9,500 nucleotides of DNA from Rhizobiaceae bacterium (GTDB taxonomy: Bacteria > Pseudomonadota > Alphaproteobacteria > Rhizobiales > Rhizobiaceae). Shown piece by piece: positions 1 through 6,571 of this stretch. The stretch spans positions 1 through 9,500 of the forward strand of contig CAJYRE010000370.1 of assembly GCA_913776675.1 (NCBI GenBank), read 5' to 3'. The notes under the pieces are model-generated. The model did not search any database. It was not told where the DNA came from and saw only the letters and a list, made by a program, of their open reading frames with translations. Each line of letters starts with the position of its first letter. The first letter of the stretch is position 1. Position numbers and translations under genes: made by a program.

Positions 1-58
1 TAAATTCGAAAATAAAAAAACCAGAGCAATTGCTCTGGTTTTTTTATTTTCGAATTTA
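1..58. terminator. Perfect 58-bp palindrome, probable bidirectional intrinsic terminator
   Basis: Every base of 1-58 pairs with its mirror position, with the centre between 29 and 30. The core CCAGAGCAATTGCTCTGG is flanked on the left by an A-rich run and on the right by the complementary T-rich run. Transcription from either side therefore gives a GC stem followed by a U-tract. It probably ends a gene lying left of the window and insulates the chemoreceptor from it. The flanks outside the core (TAAATTCG/CGAATTTA) also pair, which makes it longer than an ordinary terminator. It may extend further left, outside the window. Confidence 0.8.
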
Positions 59-252
59 AATTACCCCTAAAAATTAATAGAAAAATAACGTGGGAACGAA
101 TAAGCTCCACGCGAATAAACGGCAAAATCTTAGTCATATCGCCGCAATACTAAAATCACCACATCCGTCACCTTGTAAAAACACTATATAACTATAGTAC
201 AAATACAATCAATGGTGAACTATAAATCATCATTACATCGCAGGATACGACC
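59..252 (+). promoter_or_regulatory. AT-rich leader and presumed promoter region of the chemoreceptor
   Basis: This 194-bp stretch carries no gene and is clearly more AT-rich than the coding DNA around it. It ends in AGGA (242-245), seven bases before the ATG at 253, which is a sound ribosome binding site. AT-rich hexamers such as TATAGT (193-198) and TACAAT (204-209) could be -10 elements. No -35 at a proper distance stands out, so I do not call a specific promoter. The word CGAATAA occurs twice (97-103 and 112-118). Confidence 0.4.
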
Positions 253-297
253 ATGAAGCTGAGCTTTTCATCAACCGTCACAACCAGCTGACTGATT
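253..297 (+). pseudogene. Natural 5' end of the chemoreceptor gene, cut off by in-frame TGA at 289-291
   Basis: From ATG 253 the frame reads MKLSFSSTVTTS, stop, LIL, and then runs without interruption into the 592-residue chemoreceptor frame. The ATG has an AGGA ribosome binding site at 242-245. Its product starts with a short Lys-containing cytoplasmic end and enters a hydrophobic helix, as expected for MCP transmembrane segment 1. The TGA (codon 13) therefore sits inside that helix. A single-base change from CGA, GGA, AGA, TGG or another one-step codon, or a sequencing error, would explain it. The strong match of N-terminal architecture in frame on both sides argues that 253 is the ancestral start. 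Confidence 0.7.
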
Positions 298-2076
298 TTG
301 GCTATTGGTGTCGTCCTGACACTGGCAACATCCATGGGTACCCTGCAAAGACTTGAGGTTAATGGCCCGGTCTATACGCACATTGTCGATAGCAAGGATC
401 TGATCGCGGACATCCTGCCGCCGCCCCTCTATGTGATTGAGGCCTATTCTCTGGTGAGTGAAGCAGCCTTGCATCCCGATCTCGCAGACGCCAGTGCAGC
501 GCGCTTGAAATTTTTGCGCGACCAATATCAGGAACGGCGTGAATATTGGAAAACCTCAACACTGCCTGAAGACATGAAACAGAAGTTGCAAAACGATGTC
601 TTGATCAAAGGAGATGCGTTTTGGAACATTCTAGACCAAATGGATTTGCATGCGCTTTCCAATCGCAGCAATCCTGCCGTGACGAAGTGGTTAACCGCGC
701 TTCAGACCGCATTCCACATCCACGAAAAAGCAGTCAATGAACTGGTGGATATGGGCAATATCTACGGTAAACAAAAAGAAACCGATGCCGCCAGCGAAGC
801 CTCTATGCTGGAGACAGTGAGTTACGGCCTTGGTGCAACGTTGATTCTTCTGTCGCTTGGCTCCGTATGGTTTGTGCGCCGCCGCGTCTTGCGCCCGCTG
901 GGCGACATGACACAGGCGATGAGCAGCATGGCGGAAGGACATCTGGACGCCGAGCCGCCCTATCTTGCACGTCAGGATGAGATCGGCGAAATGGCCACGG
1001 CACTCTCGATTTTCCGCGACGCCGGGTTGCAAAAGCGAGAACTGGAAGAAGACGCTCAACTATCCCGCGCTGCCGCTGCCGAACAACGGCGCGTGCGCGA
1101 AGCAGAGCGTGCGCTGGAAGCGGAAGCCCTGCGCTTTGTGGTGGACGAATTGGGCGCAGGCCTGCGCAGATTGGCCGATTGCAATATGCGCACCGCCATT
1201 GATACGCCTTTTGATCCGCGTTTTGAGATTTTACGAACCGACTTCAACAATTCGCTCGCCAACTTCCAATCCACCTTGCAAAAGGTGCTGGCAGAAACCC
1301 GCCATCTGCAAATCAACAGCCGCGAGATGCGTGACGCCTCGGACAATCTGGCGAAACGCACCGAACAACAGGCCGCAGCCTTGGAAGAAACCGCTGCCGC
1401 CTTGGGACAAATTACCTCCACAGTCGGCTCCTCCGCCAATCGAACCCGCGAGACCCGGCATCTGATCAAGGAAGCACGGCACTGTGCGACGGCCTCCTCA
1501 AGCGTGGTGAGAAATGCCGTCACGGCCATGGACCGCATTGAAACCGCCTCAACAGAAATTGGCTCGATTATTGGCGTCATTGACGAAATCGCCTTCCAGA
1601 CCAATCTTCTGGCGCTCAACGCTGGCGTCGAAGCCGCGCGCGCCGGTGAGGCTGGCAAGGGCTTTGCGGTGGTGGCGCAGGAAGTGCGTGAATTGGCACA
1701 GCGCTCGGCCAACGCGGCGCGCCAGATCCGGGGATTGATTGACCGCTCCGGCAAGGAAGTGGCAGTTGGCGTGGAACTGGTTGGGGCGACGGGCCATGCA
1801 CTTGAACAGATTGGTGGCTTCGTGGCGGAAATTGATCACAACATCGACGCCATGACGACCGCAAGCCAGGAGCAAGCCGCTGGCCTACAACAGATCAGCA
1901 CATCCGTGCATAGCCTTGACCACATGACCCAGCAAAATGCCGCCATGGTGGAAGAAACCAATGCCATCAGCCAGACCATTGCCGATGGGGCGGTGACACT
2001 GGCCACCATCGTCAATCAGTTTCAATTGCCGGATCAAGAGCAGAACCGCGCTATCGGCCAACACAGAGCGGCCTAA
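298..2076 (+). CDS. Methyl-accepting chemotaxis protein (5' end interrupted by TGA)
   Basis: This is a transmembrane chemoreceptor that signals to CheA/CheW. Numbered from TTG 298 (592 residues), the frame opens with a remnant hydrophobic segment (about 1-15). A helical periplasmic sensor of unrecognised ligand follows (about 16-172), then TM2 (about 173-193), HAMP (about 194-247) and a second HAMP-like stretch (about 276-330). The methyl-accepting coiled coil has a hairpin tip at about 430-470, including IAFQTNLLALNAGVEAARAG and GFAVVAQEVRELAQRSA. There is no C-terminal NWETF-type pentapeptide for CheR/CheB docking. TTG 298 has no visible ribosome binding site and would start inside TM1. The real start is probably ATG 253, blocked by TGA 289-291, so the gene is either a recent pseudogene or is expressed by readthrough or reinitiation. 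The rest of the frame is intact over nearly 1.8 kb, so any decay is very recent. The gene appears monocistronic. Confidence 0.88.
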   Translation: MAIGVVLTLATSMGTLQRLEVNGPVYTHIVDSKDLIADILPPPLYVIEAYSLVSEAALHPDLADASAARLKFLRDQYQERREYWKTSTLPEDMKQKLQNDVLIKGDAFWNILDQMDLHALSNRSNPAVTKWLTALQTAFHIHEKAVNELVDMGNIYGKQKETDAASEASMLETVSYGLGATLILLSLGSVWFVRRRVLRPLGDMTQAMSSMAEGHLDAEPPYLARQDEIGEMATALSIFRDAGLQKRELEEDAQLSRAAAAEQRRVREAERALEAEALRFVVDELGAGLRRLADCNMRTAIDTPFDPRFEILRTDFNNSLANFQSTLQKVLAETRHLQINSREMRDASDNLAKRTEQQAAALEETAAALGQITSTVGSSANRTRETRHLIKEARHCATASSSVVRNAVTAMDRIETASTEIGSIIGVIDEIAFQTNLLALNAGVEAARAGEAGKGFAVVAQEVRELAQRSANAARQIRGLIDRSGKEVAVGVELVGATGHALEQIGGFVAEIDHNIDAMTTASQEQAAGLQQISTSVHSLDHMTQQNAAMVEETNAISQTIADGAVTLATIVNQFQLPDQEQNRAIGQHRAA

Positions 2077-2120
2077 ACCGCGGCCTCTTAACGTTGAAAC
2101 ACACACGATGACTGACATCA

Positions 2121-2150
2121 AAAGGGCCAGAATAGGTGTTCTGGCCCTTT
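2121..2150. terminator. Hairpin terminator between convergent MCP and MFS genes
   Basis: AAAGGGCCAGAA (2121-2132) and TTCTGGCCCTTT (2139-2150) form a perfect 12-bp stem with a 6-base loop. It lies 44 bases after the chemoreceptor stop and 26 bases beyond the MFS stop on the other strand. The A and T ends of the stem supply a short U-tract in either direction, so it can serve both convergent genes. The U-runs are only three to four bases long. Confidence 0.8.
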
Positions 2151-2176
2151 GTCACGCTCAAAGCATCGAGGTCAAA

Positions 2177-3415
2177 TCAAGCCGTTGCTGTTTTACCCTG
2201 GCGCTCTTCAAAATCGACGCCCTTTCGCTCAAAGCCGAAGCCAGCAAGGCCTGCCACAGCAACAGCAACGACCACGGCGACAACCAAAAGCGCAAGAGCG
2301 TAGTCACCATTCCAGTGTTGGGCCAGCGTTGCCTGAAGGGTGGCATTGCCCGACGCCAGCAGATTGCCAAGCTGATAAATGAAGCCGGGAAAGGTGCTGC
2401 GCACTTCATCCGGCGATAGCTCATTAAGATGCGCCGGAACGATCCCCCAAGCCCCCTGCACAAAAAACTGCACCAGAAAAGCCCCGATGGCAAGCAGGAC
2501 TGGCGTTGAGGCATAAACCCACAAAGGGGCGACGGGGATGACCAGCAGCGCCGCAATCACAATGCCTTTCCGCCGCCCGATCTTTTGCGACAGAGCGCCA
2601 AAAAACAGCCCGCCCAGGATTGCCCCAACGTTATAGACCATGGCGATAGCGCCCACGGTATGGGCCGAATAATTGCGCTGCGCCTCCAGAAATGTTGGGT
2701 AAATATCCTGCGTACCGTGGCTGAAAAAGTTGAAAGCCGTCATCAGAAACACGGCCCAGACAAACAGTTTCATATTGCCTTTGAGGACCGTCATGAACGG
2801 CTGACGCACTCTGTTGCGGCTGGCAAGAAAGGCCGGAGACTCTTCCACACTGCGACGAATGAACAGCACCAGCAAAGCAGGTGCGACACCGACGAAGAAC
2901 ATACCTCGCCAGCCAATCAGAGGATAGAGAAAGAAAAACACCAGCGAGGCCAGCAGATAGCCACTGGGATAACCCGCCTGCAACAGCCCGGACACGAAAC
3001 CGCGCATCCGCTCCGGAATTGTCTCCATGGTCAGGGATGCCCCCACGCCCCATTCACCGCCCATGGCAATGCCGTAGAGCATGCGCAAGATGATCAGCAT
3101 GGTCAGCCCGGTTGAGAAGCCGGACAGCAGCTCAAACAGCGAATAGAGCAAAACATCCACCATCAGCGTGTTGCGTCGGCCAAATTTCTCTGCCGCCAAA
3201 CCAAACAGCAAGGCACCCAGCGGTCGCATGGCAAGGGTGAGAAACAGCGCAACCGACACCGCCGACACATCGGTGTTAAACTCCTTGGCGATGTCTTTGA
3301 GAACAAAAACAAGGATGAAAAAATCAAAGGCATCAAGGGTCCAGCCAAGATAGCTGGCAATAATGGTGTTGCGTTGTTGGGGTGTTAAAGCACGAAGATC
3401 GGCAAGAACAGACAT
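2177..3415 (-). CDS. MFS transporter, SHS-like (sialate/lactate-type) proton symporter
   Basis: A 412-residue inner-membrane carrier with about 12 hydrophobic segments, the normal length for the major facilitator superfamily. Near the N-terminus LGWTLDAFDFF (about 23-33) marks the group that includes sialic acid and Jen1-like lactate/pyruvate carriers. The conserved loop 2-3 motif appears as GLAAEKFGRRNTL (about 72-84). RMLYGIAMGGEWG (about 111-123) follows, and a second-half copy, SQKIGRRKG, is seen in the middle loop. It probably moves a small carboxylate with protons, but the substrate cannot be read from the sequence. The ATG at 3415 is supported by GGAGGA (3422-3427 on the complement), six bases upstream. 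It stands alone: convergent with the chemoreceptor and separated from ompW by a 462-bp repeat-bearing gap. No neighbouring enzyme hints at its substrate. Confidence 0.88.
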   Translation of the reverse strand: MSVLADLRALTPQQRNTIIASYLGWTLDAFDFFILVFVLKDIAKEFNTDVSAVSVALFLTLAMRPLGALLFGLAAEKFGRRNTLMVDVLLYSLFELLSGFSTGLTMLIILRMLYGIAMGGEWGVGASLTMETIPERMRGFVSGLLQAGYPSGYLLASLVFFFLYPLIGWRGMFFVGVAPALLVLFIRRSVEESPAFLASRNRVRQPFMTVLKGNMKLFVWAVFLMTAFNFFSHGTQDIYPTFLEAQRNYSAHTVGAIAMVYNVGAILGGLFFGALSQKIGRRKGIVIAALLVIPVAPLWVYASTPVLLAIGAFLVQFFVQGAWGIVPAHLNELSPDEVRSTFPGFIYQLGNLLASGNATLQATLAQHWNGDYALALLVVAVVVAVAVAGLAGFGFERKGVDFEERQGKTATA

Positions 3416-3487
3416 AAGGCGTCCTCCATCACAAGAGGAACGAAGAGGGGCTGCGCCACGACACCGTTCGAACTCTTTGTTTCACAG

Positions 3488-3574
3488 ATTTCCAGACGGA
3501 AAACCGTTACACACTTTTAATCTGCTGCATCATTTTCTCCTTAAATCGATTCCGATTGAAGGAATGATGCAGTA
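3488..3574. repeat. Rhizobial-type intergenic palindromic repeat, copy A
   Basis: This element joins two parts. Its left part, 3488-3518, matches copy B (3776-3806) at 28 of 31 positions around GACGGAAAACCG. Its right part is a nested stem-loop: CTGCATCATT (3525-3534) pairs with AATGATGCAG (3563-3572), enclosing a smaller AATCG/CGATT hairpin (3544-3548 with 3553-3557). The style resembles small dispersed intergenic repeats of Rhizobiaceae, an identification made from memory. It lies directly upstream of the MFS gene, so it may fall in that gene's promoter or leader. Confidence 0.65.
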
Positions 3575-3769
3575 AGCGGCGCGAGCGAACCAGCCATGCG
3601 GCTCATGTTCTCTGCGTCTCAGTGTATTGATGCCTCCTCCCGTGGCGGGATGCACCACAGTTCGCAACAATACGCTTACCCATGTATAATTGCCCAAGTG
3701 AAACAAGGTTCAAGGTGCCGGCAATAAACCTTTCGTGACTGAAGGGCCTTCAAGGAAGGAATCAAAAGC

Positions 3770-3821
3770 TAGAGCATTTCCGGACGGAAAACCGCTATAC
3801 ACTTTTCCTGGAAATGCTCTA
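3770..3821. repeat. Rhizobial-type intergenic palindromic repeat, copy B
   Basis: TAGAGCATTTCC (3770-3781) and GGAAATGCTCTA (3810-3821) form a perfect 12-bp stem. The enclosed sequence has a small CGG-AAAA-CCG hairpin (3785-3794) and ends in CACTTTT. The core 3776-3806 matches copy A at 28 of 31 positions. It sits immediately beyond the ompW terminator, a usual position for dispersed 3' intergenic palindromes. Its function is not known to me. Confidence 0.7.
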
Positions 3822-3824
3822 AAA

Positions 3825-3848
3825 ACCCTCGCCAGCGATGACGAGGGT
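3825..3848 (-). terminator. Intrinsic terminator of the ompW-family gene
   Basis: On the minus strand, ACCCTCG pairs with CGAGGGT across a 10-base loop, and the stem is followed by a run of T (complement of 3821-3824). It begins about 30 bases after the porin stop codon. Orientation of the T-run assigns it to the minus-strand gene. Confidence 0.8.
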
Positions 3849-3877
3849 GTTCAGAGAGATCAACACAATGATGTTGC

Positions 3878-4570
3878 TTAGAAACGATAGGTCACACCGG
3901 TGCCGATCAGCCATGGGTCCAGCTTGGCCTTGCCCTTGACATTGGCACCGCCGACTGTGGCATCAAAATCAGGCCGCAGATACAATTTTTTCACGTCTAC
4001 GTTCAAGCCCCAATGCTGGTCCAGCATGTAATCAAAGCCAACCTGCAAGGCACCGCCAAATGTGTTTTTCACATCCAGATTGGTGGCAGCACCGCGGGCA
4101 GACTGGTTATAGAAAACGGTATAGTTGATACCCGCACCAACATAAGGCTTGAACTTGCCAAAATCAGTGAAGTGATATTGCAGGGTCAATGTGGGTGGCA
4201 ACAGCCAGGTCTTGCCGATGTTGCCCAAACCGGCGATAGAGCCTTTGCCATCAATCTTGGAATAGGTCGCCCCCAAGATCAGTTCGGCAGCAATATTATC
4301 GTTGAAATAATAGCTGAAATCCAGTTCGGGTGTTACGCTATTGCTCGACGACAGATCAGAACCGGCAATGCCATCCACCGAGCCCTTATCGCGCGTCACA
4401 ACACCCAGCGCCCGCAACCGCACCTGCCAGGGGCTATGAGGAGTGAGAGGCGATTCAGCCTCAGGTGCCTTTGTCACAGGGGCAAGGTCGGCAGCGGAAG
4501 CAAAAGGTGCCGCACAGCTCATGGCTGCGAGGATGGCTGCGGTCAGGCGCAAGGTCCGGGTCGTTGACAT
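3878..4570 (-). CDS. ompW: OmpW-family outer membrane protein
   Basis: A 230-residue precursor of an eight-stranded outer membrane beta-barrel, close to the usual OmpW length. The signal peptide has RTLR at its start, an Ala-rich core, and a cleavage site near residue 26 (FASA|AD). Family signatures are SPWQVRLRALGV (about 46-57) and KPYVGAGINYTVFYN (about 141-155). The chain ends in TYRF, whose terminal Phe is the usual barrel-assembly signal. OmpW proteins form narrow channels with a hydrophobic lumen for small molecules; the cargo here is unknown. I chose ATG 4570 because AGGAG (4578-4582, complement) lies seven bases upstream and the signal peptide starts there. The longer frame up to 4666 adds a non-signal extension overlapping an FNR-like box. 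The gene has its own terminator and diverges from the phosphoesterase-peroxidase operon. The gene symbol is by family. Confidence 0.9.
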   Translation of the reverse strand: MSTTRTLRLTAAILAAMSCAAPFASAADLAPVTKAPEAESPLTPHSPWQVRLRALGVVTRDKGSVDGIAGSDLSSSNSVTPELDFSYYFNDNIAAELILGATYSKIDGKGSIAGLGNIGKTWLLPPTLTLQYHFTDFGKFKPYVGAGINYTVFYNQSARGAATNLDVKNTFGGALQVGFDYMLDQHWGLNVDVKKLYLRPDFDATVGGANVKGKAKLDPWLIGTGVTYRF

Positions 4571-4652
4571 GTATTCTCTCCTGATAATCAAGTGCGCAAC
4601 AGAAGCCCGCTGCGCCATAACCCGACTATTCACAGGCGAGACATGGTTTCCC

Positions 4653-4666
4653 TTGAGATAAATCAA
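4653..4666 (-). promoter_or_regulatory. Near-consensus FNR/FixK box upstream of ompW
   Basis: Read on the minus strand the site is TTGATTTATCTCAA, nine of ten matches to TTGAT-N4-ATCAA. Its centre is 89.5 bases from the ompW ATG. A start placed 41.5 bases from the centre (about 4618), as at class II FNR promoters, puts AATAGT (4625-4630, complement) at -12 to -7. That is four of six matches to TATAAT. The spacing is my calculation; binding is inferred. Confidence 0.5.
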
Positions 4667-4734
4667 TAGTTTTCAAAACGCTAAAGCAACAAAGGCAACC
4701 AACACGCTTATGTTGCCATTTTGCACCAACTGGC

Positions 4735-4748
4735 TTGATGATGATCAA
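4735..4748. promoter_or_regulatory. Perfect FNR/FixK-type box
   Basis: TTGATGATGATCAA matches the FNR/FixK consensus TTGAT-N4-ATCAA at all ten defined positions. The symmetry extends two bases each side (GC...GC), giving 7-bp arms at 4733-4750. It lies 169 bases upstream of the phosphoesterase ATG and 164 upstream of the ompW ATG, so it could serve either. Its centre is 82 bp from the other box, close to eight helical turns. Confidence 0.6.
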
Positions 4749-4828
4749 GCTTTCGACTGCCAAAGACACATCAAGCATTTGTGATGAGCAAATGGCCTGC
4801 CAACACGATCCTTGCCGCCGCGGTGTCA

Positions 4829-4870
4829 CGGAACTGATAAAAAGCGCCCCTAAGGCTCTTGCCAGTTCCG
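4829..4870. repeat. Inverted repeat in the phosphoesterase leader
   Basis: CGGAACTG (4829-4836) and CAGTTCCG (4863-4870) are perfect 8-bp arms separated by 26 bases. If transcription starts upstream, the leader RNA could fold here, 47 bases before the ATG. It has no T-run and so is not a terminator. It could equally be a protein-binding dyad or chance. Confidence 0.4.
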
Positions 4871-4917
4871 GGCTACGCTGTTGATGAAAAGCCGGACGTT
4901 TGAAAAGGGACACTCTC

Positions 4918-6549
4918 ATGGTTCTTCACCATCGCCGTACATCCTTACGCACGGGATCGGCTTTTCTGCTGGCATCACTCTGTCTTGCCACGCCAGGCCT
5001 TGCCGCAGCACCGGAAACCAACACCGCAACACCGATCAAGCATCTCGTGGTGATTTTCCAGGAGAATGTCTCGTTCGATCATTATTTTGCCACCTACCCC
5101 AAGGCTGCCAATATTGAGGGTGAGCCAGCGTTTACCGCGAGCCCAGAAACCCCCAAGGATATTGATACGCTGGCCAATGCCGGTCTTTTGGACACAAACC
5201 CCAACAAGACCAATGCGGGCAATGGTGCAGATGCGGCGGCTCCCTTCCGTCTGGACCGCACTCAGGCTGCCACCAATTCGCAAAACCATGGCTACACCGC
5301 CGAACAGGCCGCCTATAACAATTTTGCCATGGACCTTTTCCCCGCCAACACCGGCCGTGGCACCAAGGGTGCAGCCGGTGCATTTGGCACCAAGGGCCAA
5401 GTCATGGGCTATTATGACGGCAATACGGTGACCGCCTATTGGAACTATGCCCAGCATTTTGCCTTGAACGATCATTCGTTCTCCACCAATTTCGGACCCT
5501 CAACTCCGGGTGCCATCAATCTTGTGTCTGGCCAGACAAACGGCATGAGCCTGCCACCGGGCTACACGCTGGAAAAGGACGGCACCTATTCCAAGGGCCG
5601 CGTGGTGCCGGATGGCAATGGCAACTGGACGATGATCAGCGACCTTGACCCGACCGGCGACGTTTGCTCGGAAGGCCAGACCGCGTTGATGACGGGCCGC
5701 AACATTGGCGATATGCTCAATGACAAGGGCCTGACCTGGGGCTTCTTCGAAGGCGGGTTTGACCTCACTGTCAAGAACCCCAATGGCACCACCGGCTGCA
5801 AGCGCGCTACCACCTCCACCATCACCAAAGTGGATCAGGTGGATTACATCCCGCACCACCAGCCGTTCCAATATTATCCATCCACGGCCAATCCGAAACA
5901 TATCCGCCCCAGCTCCGTGGATGTGATCGGCACCAGCAATGATGGCAGTGCCAACCACCAATACGACATCAATGATTTCTACGCCGTGCTGAAAAATGGC
6001 AACATGCCTGCTATCAGCTTCCTGAAGGCCCCCGCCTATCAGGATGGCCATGCTGGCTATTCCGATCCCGTGGACGAGCAGGACTTTGTGGCGGATGTGG
6101 TCAACAAGGTGCAGCAGTCCAAGGACTGGAAAGACACGGCCATTGTCATTCTCTACGACGATTCCGATGGCTGGTATGACCACGCCCATCACGTTGTGAA
6201 CCCCTCTAACATTCCAGTGAAGGGTTATGACGTGCTGAATGGCGCAGCATGTGGCACCGGCACCCCTCTGCCGGGCGTCAATGGCCTGCCCGCGCAGGGT
6301 CGTTGTGGCTATGGCACCCGCCAGCCATTGCTGGTGATTTCGCCTTACGCCAAGCAGAACTATGTTGATCACACCGTTACCGACCAGACATCGGTGATGC
6401 GCTTCATCGAAGACAACTGGATGGCCGGTCAGCGTCTGGGTGGCGGTTCGTTCGACGCCGTTGCGGGTACGCTCAACGGCATGTTCGACTGGTCCAAGGC
6501 TCGCACCGATACGCTGATCCTCGACCCCAAGACCGGCCTGAAGGGCTAA
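4918..6549 (+). CDS. Exported phosphoesterase / acid phosphatase (phospholipase C-like family)
   Basis: A 543-residue precursor of the phosphoesterase family that holds phospholipases C and AcpA-type acid phosphatases. It should hydrolyse phosphomonoesters or phospholipids outside the cytoplasm. An Arg-rich start and a hydrophobic core (about 14-29) form a signal peptide cut near GLAA|APE. Family motifs appear in order: FQENVSFDHYF (about 47-57; Glu-Asn metal ligands), DHSFSTNFGPSTPGAIN (about 185-200; probable Ser/Thr nucleophile), LTWGFFEGG (about 272-280), and YDDSDGWYDH (about 413-422; Asp and His metal ligands). Near the C-terminus is SPYAKQNYVDH. ATG 4918 is preferred: AAAAGGGA ends seven bases before it, whereas the in-frame TTG at 4900 would overlap that site. 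The cytochrome c peroxidase starts 22 bp later, so they probably share a transcript. Whether it prefers phosphatase or phospholipase substrates cannot be told. Confidence 0.88.
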   Translation: MVLHHRRTSLRTGSAFLLASLCLATPGLAAAPETNTATPIKHLVVIFQENVSFDHYFATYPKAANIEGEPAFTASPETPKDIDTLANAGLLDTNPNKTNAGNGADAAAPFRLDRTQAATNSQNHGYTAEQAAYNNFAMDLFPANTGRGTKGAAGAFGTKGQVMGYYDGNTVTAYWNYAQHFALNDHSFSTNFGPSTPGAINLVSGQTNGMSLPPGYTLEKDGTYSKGRVVPDGNGNWTMISDLDPTGDVCSEGQTALMTGRNIGDMLNDKGLTWGFFEGGFDLTVKNPNGTTGCKRATTSTITKVDQVDYIPHHQPFQYYPSTANPKHIRPSSVDVIGTSNDGSANHQYDINDFYAVLKNGNMPAISFLKAPAYQDGHAGYSDPVDEQDFVADVVNKVQQSKDWKDTAIVILYDDSDGWYDHAHHVVNPSNIPVKGYDVLNGAACGTGTPLPGVNGLPAQGRCGYGTRQPLLVISPYAKQNYVDHTVTDQTSVMRFIEDNWMAGQRLGGGSFDAVAGTLNGMFDWSKARTDTLILDPKTGLKG

Positions 6550-6571
6550 TGGGTTTGCTAGGACCGGATGA

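Larger units (their letters stand above)
3416..3877. other. 462-bp gene-free region with two palindromic repeats
   Basis: No convincing gene is present on either strand; a short open frame spanning 3363-3575 overlaps the MFS start and has no protein-like composition. The stretch holds the MFS ribosome binding site, two related palindromic repeats (3488-3574 and 3770-3821), and the ompW terminator (3825-3848). There is also an isolated TATAAT at 3685-3690 on the plus strand. The middle part, 3575-3769, shows only weak local hairpins such as TCCCG-TGG-CGGGA. Confidence 0.6.
4571..4917. promoter_or_regulatory. Divergent control region between ompW and the phosphoesterase operon
   Basis: This 347-bp gap has no gene. 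Left to right it contains the ompW ribosome binding site, a near-consensus FNR/FixK box (4653-4666), and a GGCAAC-N12-GTTGCC dyad (4694-4717). A perfect FNR/FixK box (4735-4748), a CATTTG-N7-CAAATG dyad (4776-4794) and a long-range dyad CGGAACTG/CAGTTCCG (4829-4870) follow, then AAAAGGGA before the phosphoesterase ATG. The density of symmetric sites suggests regulation of both divergent units. Confidence 0.6.

Noticed and set aside
97..118. CGAATAA direct repeat upstream of the chemoreceptor as an operator
   Set aside because: Two seven-base AT-rich words in an AT-rich leader are expected by chance, and no further copies or symmetry support an operator.
289..291. Selenocysteine at the in-frame TGA of the chemoreceptor
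   Set aside because: Chemoreceptors are not known selenoproteins, the codon lies in a membrane helix, and no convincing SECIS-like stem-loop follows it.
1056..1754. Long antisense open frame (232 codons) opposite the chemoreceptor
   Set aside because: It mirrors the codon pattern of the real gene, shows no family motif, and has Ser/Arg/Ala-rich shadow composition.
3488..3821. CRISPR array or insertion-sequence ends
   Set aside because: There are only two diverged copies with no regular spacers, no cas genes, no transposase and no target-site duplication; dispersed intergenic palindromes explain them better.
4571..4666. Longer ompW start at 4666
   Set aside because: It would place about 32 non-signal residues before a clear signal peptide, lacks a good ribosome binding site, and overlaps the FNR-like box; ATG 4570 has AGGAG at the right distance.
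4900..4917. TTG 4900 as the phosphoesterase start
   Set aside because: It overlaps the AAAAGGGA ribosome binding site that serves ATG 4918, and adds charged residues in front of an already complete signal peptide.
4626..4919. Minus-strand frame of 97 codons in the divergent intergenic region
   Set aside because: It spans the regulatory boxes and dyads, has no ribosome binding site of note, and resembles no family.
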